From Rubrivivax sp. (lineage in GTDB: Bacteria; Pseudomonadota; Gammaproteobacteria; Burkholderiales; Burkholderiaceae_C), in the NCBI GenBank assembly GCA_024641945.1, contig JAHECD010000048.1, positions 1-34,773 on the forward strand: a stretch of DNA of 34,773 nt, read 5' to 3'. The notes below the pieces were generated by a model. The model was not told the origin of the DNA, searched no databases, and worked only from the letters and a program-made list of their open reading frames with translations. Positions 33,406-34,773 of the stretch are shown here, in pieces. Each line of letters starts with the position of its first letter. The first letter of the stretch is position 1. Both the position numbers and the translations under genes were made by a program.

Positions 33406-34773
33406 AGCGCGATTCTGCGGAAGTCGGCCAGCAACTGGCCCAGATAGGCGTTGAAGCGTGCCGCCGAGGCGCCGTCGATCACCCGATGGTCGTACGACAG
33501 CGACAGCGGCATCGTCAGACGCGGCTGGAACGCCTTGCCATCCCACACGGGTTTCATCGCGCTCTTCGACAGGCCGAGGATCGCCACCTCCGGTGCATTG
33601 ACGATCGGCGTGAAGTGCGTGCCGCCGATGCCACCCAGCGAGCTGATCGAGAAACAGCCGCCAGTCATGTCGGCCGGGCCCAGCTTGCCATCACGTGCCT
33701 TCTTGGCCAGTTCGCTCATCTCCTGGCTGATCTGCAGGATGCCCTTCTTGTCGGCATCCTTCAGGACCGGAACGACCAGCCCGTTGGGCGTGTCGGCCGC
33801 AAAGCCGACGTGGAAATACTGCTTGTAGACCAGCGCATCGCCGTCCAGGCTGGCATTGAAGTCGGGGAACTTCTTCAGCGCCGCGACGACCGCCTTGATC
33901 ACGAACGCCAGCATCGTGACCTTGACGCCGGACTTCTCGTTCTCCTTGTTGAGCTGCACGCGTAAGGCTTCGAGCTCGGTGATGTCGGCTTCGTCGTTGT
34001 TCGTGACGTGCGGGATCATCACCCAGTTGCGGTGCAGATTGGCGCCGCTGATCTTCTTGATGCGGCTCAGGTCCTTGCGCTCGATCGGGCCGAACTTGGC
34101 GAAGTCCACCTTCGGCCACGGCAGCAGGCCCGACAGTCCGCCACCGCCGTCGGTGCCCTGCGAAGGCGCCTTGGATTTCTGCGCGGCGGTCTGCACGGTG
34201 CCTGCCATCACACCCTTGACGAAACCGTTCAGGTCGTCCTGGGTGATGCGGCCTTTCGGCCCCGTGCCCTTGACTTCGTCCAGCGACACCCCGAGTTCGC
34301 GCGCACTGCGCCGGATCGACGGCGACGCATGCGGGAGCGTGCCCTTGGCCGCAGTCGGCTCGTGAGGCGGCAGGGCGGCGGTCGGTGGCTTGCGATCACC
34401 GGTCGGCGCCGCAGCCGAGGCCGGCGCGGACGCGGGCACCGCCACATCAGGCGCTGCCGCGGACGCTGGGGCCGCACCCGCAGCGCCCTGCAAGGTGACC
34501 ACGAGGCTGCCCTTGCTCACCTTGTCGCCGACCTTGACCTTCACCTCGCTCACGGTGCCGGCGTGCGATGACGGGATTTCCATCGACGCCTTGTCGCTCT
34601 CGACCGTGATCAGGCTCTGCTCGACCTTGACCACGTCGCCGGGCTTGACGAAGACCTCGATCACGGCGACCTCGTCGAAGTCGCCGATGTCGGGCACCAG
34701 CACGTCGATCGGGCCGGCTGCAGCGCGAGGCGCGGCCACGGGAGCGGGCCCGGGCGCCGGTGCGGCGGCCGCG
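33402..34773 (-). CDS. aceF: Dihydrolipoamide acetyltransferase (pyruvate dehydrogenase E2), 5' end outside window
   Basis: 456 residues are visible; the N-terminus lies beyond the window edge. The first visible residues are an Ala/Pro linker, which implies at least one more lipoyl domain upstream, as is usual for this family. A lipoyl domain follows (lipoyl lysine in V-E-S-D-K-A-S-M), then a second linker, a peripheral-subunit-binding domain ('[20 protein letters not shown]', then G-T-G-P-K-G-R) and the catalytic domain with D-H-R-V-I-D-G. E2 transfers acetyl groups to CoA and forms the core of the complex. A GTG at 34739 could be misread as a start but lies inside the linker. The stop overlaps the start of the BPH gene by 4 nt. 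aceE presumably lies upstream. Confidence 0.96.
   Translation of the reverse strand, partial: AAAAPAPGPAPVAAPRAAAGPIDVLVPDIGDFDEVAVIEVFVKPGDVVKVEQSLITVESDKASMEIPSSHAGTVSEVKVKVGDKVSKGSLVVTLQGAAGAAPASAAAPDVAVPASAPASAAAPTGDRKPPTAALPPHEPTAAKGTLPHASPSIRRSARELGVSLDEVKGTGPKGRITQDDLNGFVKGVMAGTVQTAAQKSKAPSQGTDGGGGLSGLLPWPKVDFAKFGPIERKDLSRIKKISGANLHRNWVMIPHVTNNDEADITELEALRVQLNKENEKSGVKVTMLAFVIKAVVAALKKFPDFNASLDGDALVYKQYFHVGFAADTPNGLVVPVLKDADKKGILQISQEMSELAKKARDGKLGPADMTGGCFSISSLGGIGGTHFTPIVNAPEVAILGLSKSAMKPVWDGKAFQPRLTMPLSLSYDHRVIDGASAARFNAYLGQLLADFRRIAL
34491..34697. repeat. Lipoyl-domain coding repeat, copy in aceF
   Basis: Partner of the stretch at 32600-32806 in lpdA, same orientation. The gene for the proteasome homologue lies between the two copies. 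Confidence 0.85.

Noticed and set aside
34740-34773. GTG at 34739 as the aceF start
   Set aside because: The frame continues upstream as an Ala/Pro linker to the window edge, so the gene begins outside the window.
1-34773. tRNA genes, CRISPR arrays, insertion sequences, prophage or att sites
   Set aside because: I looked through the gaps and found no cloverleaf, no regularly spaced repeats, no transposase or integrase, and no target-site duplications. By eye only; tRNAscan-SE and a repeat finder would settle it.

Overview
The window is high-GC and almost fully coding. It looks like chromosomal DNA of a betaproteobacterium, most likely a Burkholderiales member of the Rubrivivax/Leptothrix/Comamonadaceae kind. 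Supporting features are the Bug/TctC-type solute receptor, class I polyhydroxyalkanoate (PHA) synthase beside pgeF, map followed directly by glnD, a lipoyl-domain-fused dihydrolipoamide dehydrogenase, and a betaproteobacterial proteasome homologue (BPH). I see no tRNA, rRNA, CRISPR array, IS element, integrase or phage gene, and no gene-free stretch longer than 300 bases.

Layout. (1) 1-3418, plus strand: the end of a tripartite-tricarboxylate-type receptor and two formylglycine-type sulfatases. Between the sulfatases lies an unannotated 42-codon reading frame built from an imperfect 63-nt tandem repeat and joined to both by 4-nt stop/start overlaps. (2) 3635-5827, minus: a lipoprotein prolyl oligopeptidase. 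(3) 6083-8236, plus: a PlsB-like acyltransferase and ThrH. (4) 8305-13364, minus: purL, then a small CCGxGC cysteine protein and a ferritin-like PF10118 protein that overlap by 4 nt. (5) 13481-22317, plus: map, glnD, the tRNA 2-selenouridine synthase gene, a CHASE2 hybrid histidine kinase, a DUF2189 membrane protein and DUF2788, ending at a strong bidirectional terminator. (6) 22401-25048, minus: phaB and phaC without phaA; phaC probably starts at TTG. (7) 25211-28176: a small membrane protein (plus), pgeF, maiA and a fumarylacetoacetate-hydrolase-family gene (minus), and a NUDIX hydrolase (plus). (8) 28254-30891, minus: lapG-lapD, a c-di-GMP-controlled periplasmic protease module. (9) 31043-34773, minus: aceF (5' end outside the window), a BPH proteasome-like gene and lpdA, packed as one operon.

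Working together: aceF and lpdA encode E2 and E3 of pyruvate dehydrogenase, whose acetyl-CoA feeds the PHA branch (phaB, phaC). The FAH-family hydrolase and the zeta-GST isomerase would complete a ring-cleavage pathway such as gentisate. LapG/LapD would control release of a surface adhesin that is not encoded here.

The most interesting observations are the proteasome-family gene embedded between E2 and E3 of pyruvate dehydrogenase, the repeat-built small reading frame between the sulfatases, and three genes (map, DUF2189, NUDIX) whose putative -10 boxes lie only 7-8 nt before the ATG with no Shine-Dalgarno, which suggests leaderless mRNAs. All calls come from reading the sequence by eye; no database search was run.
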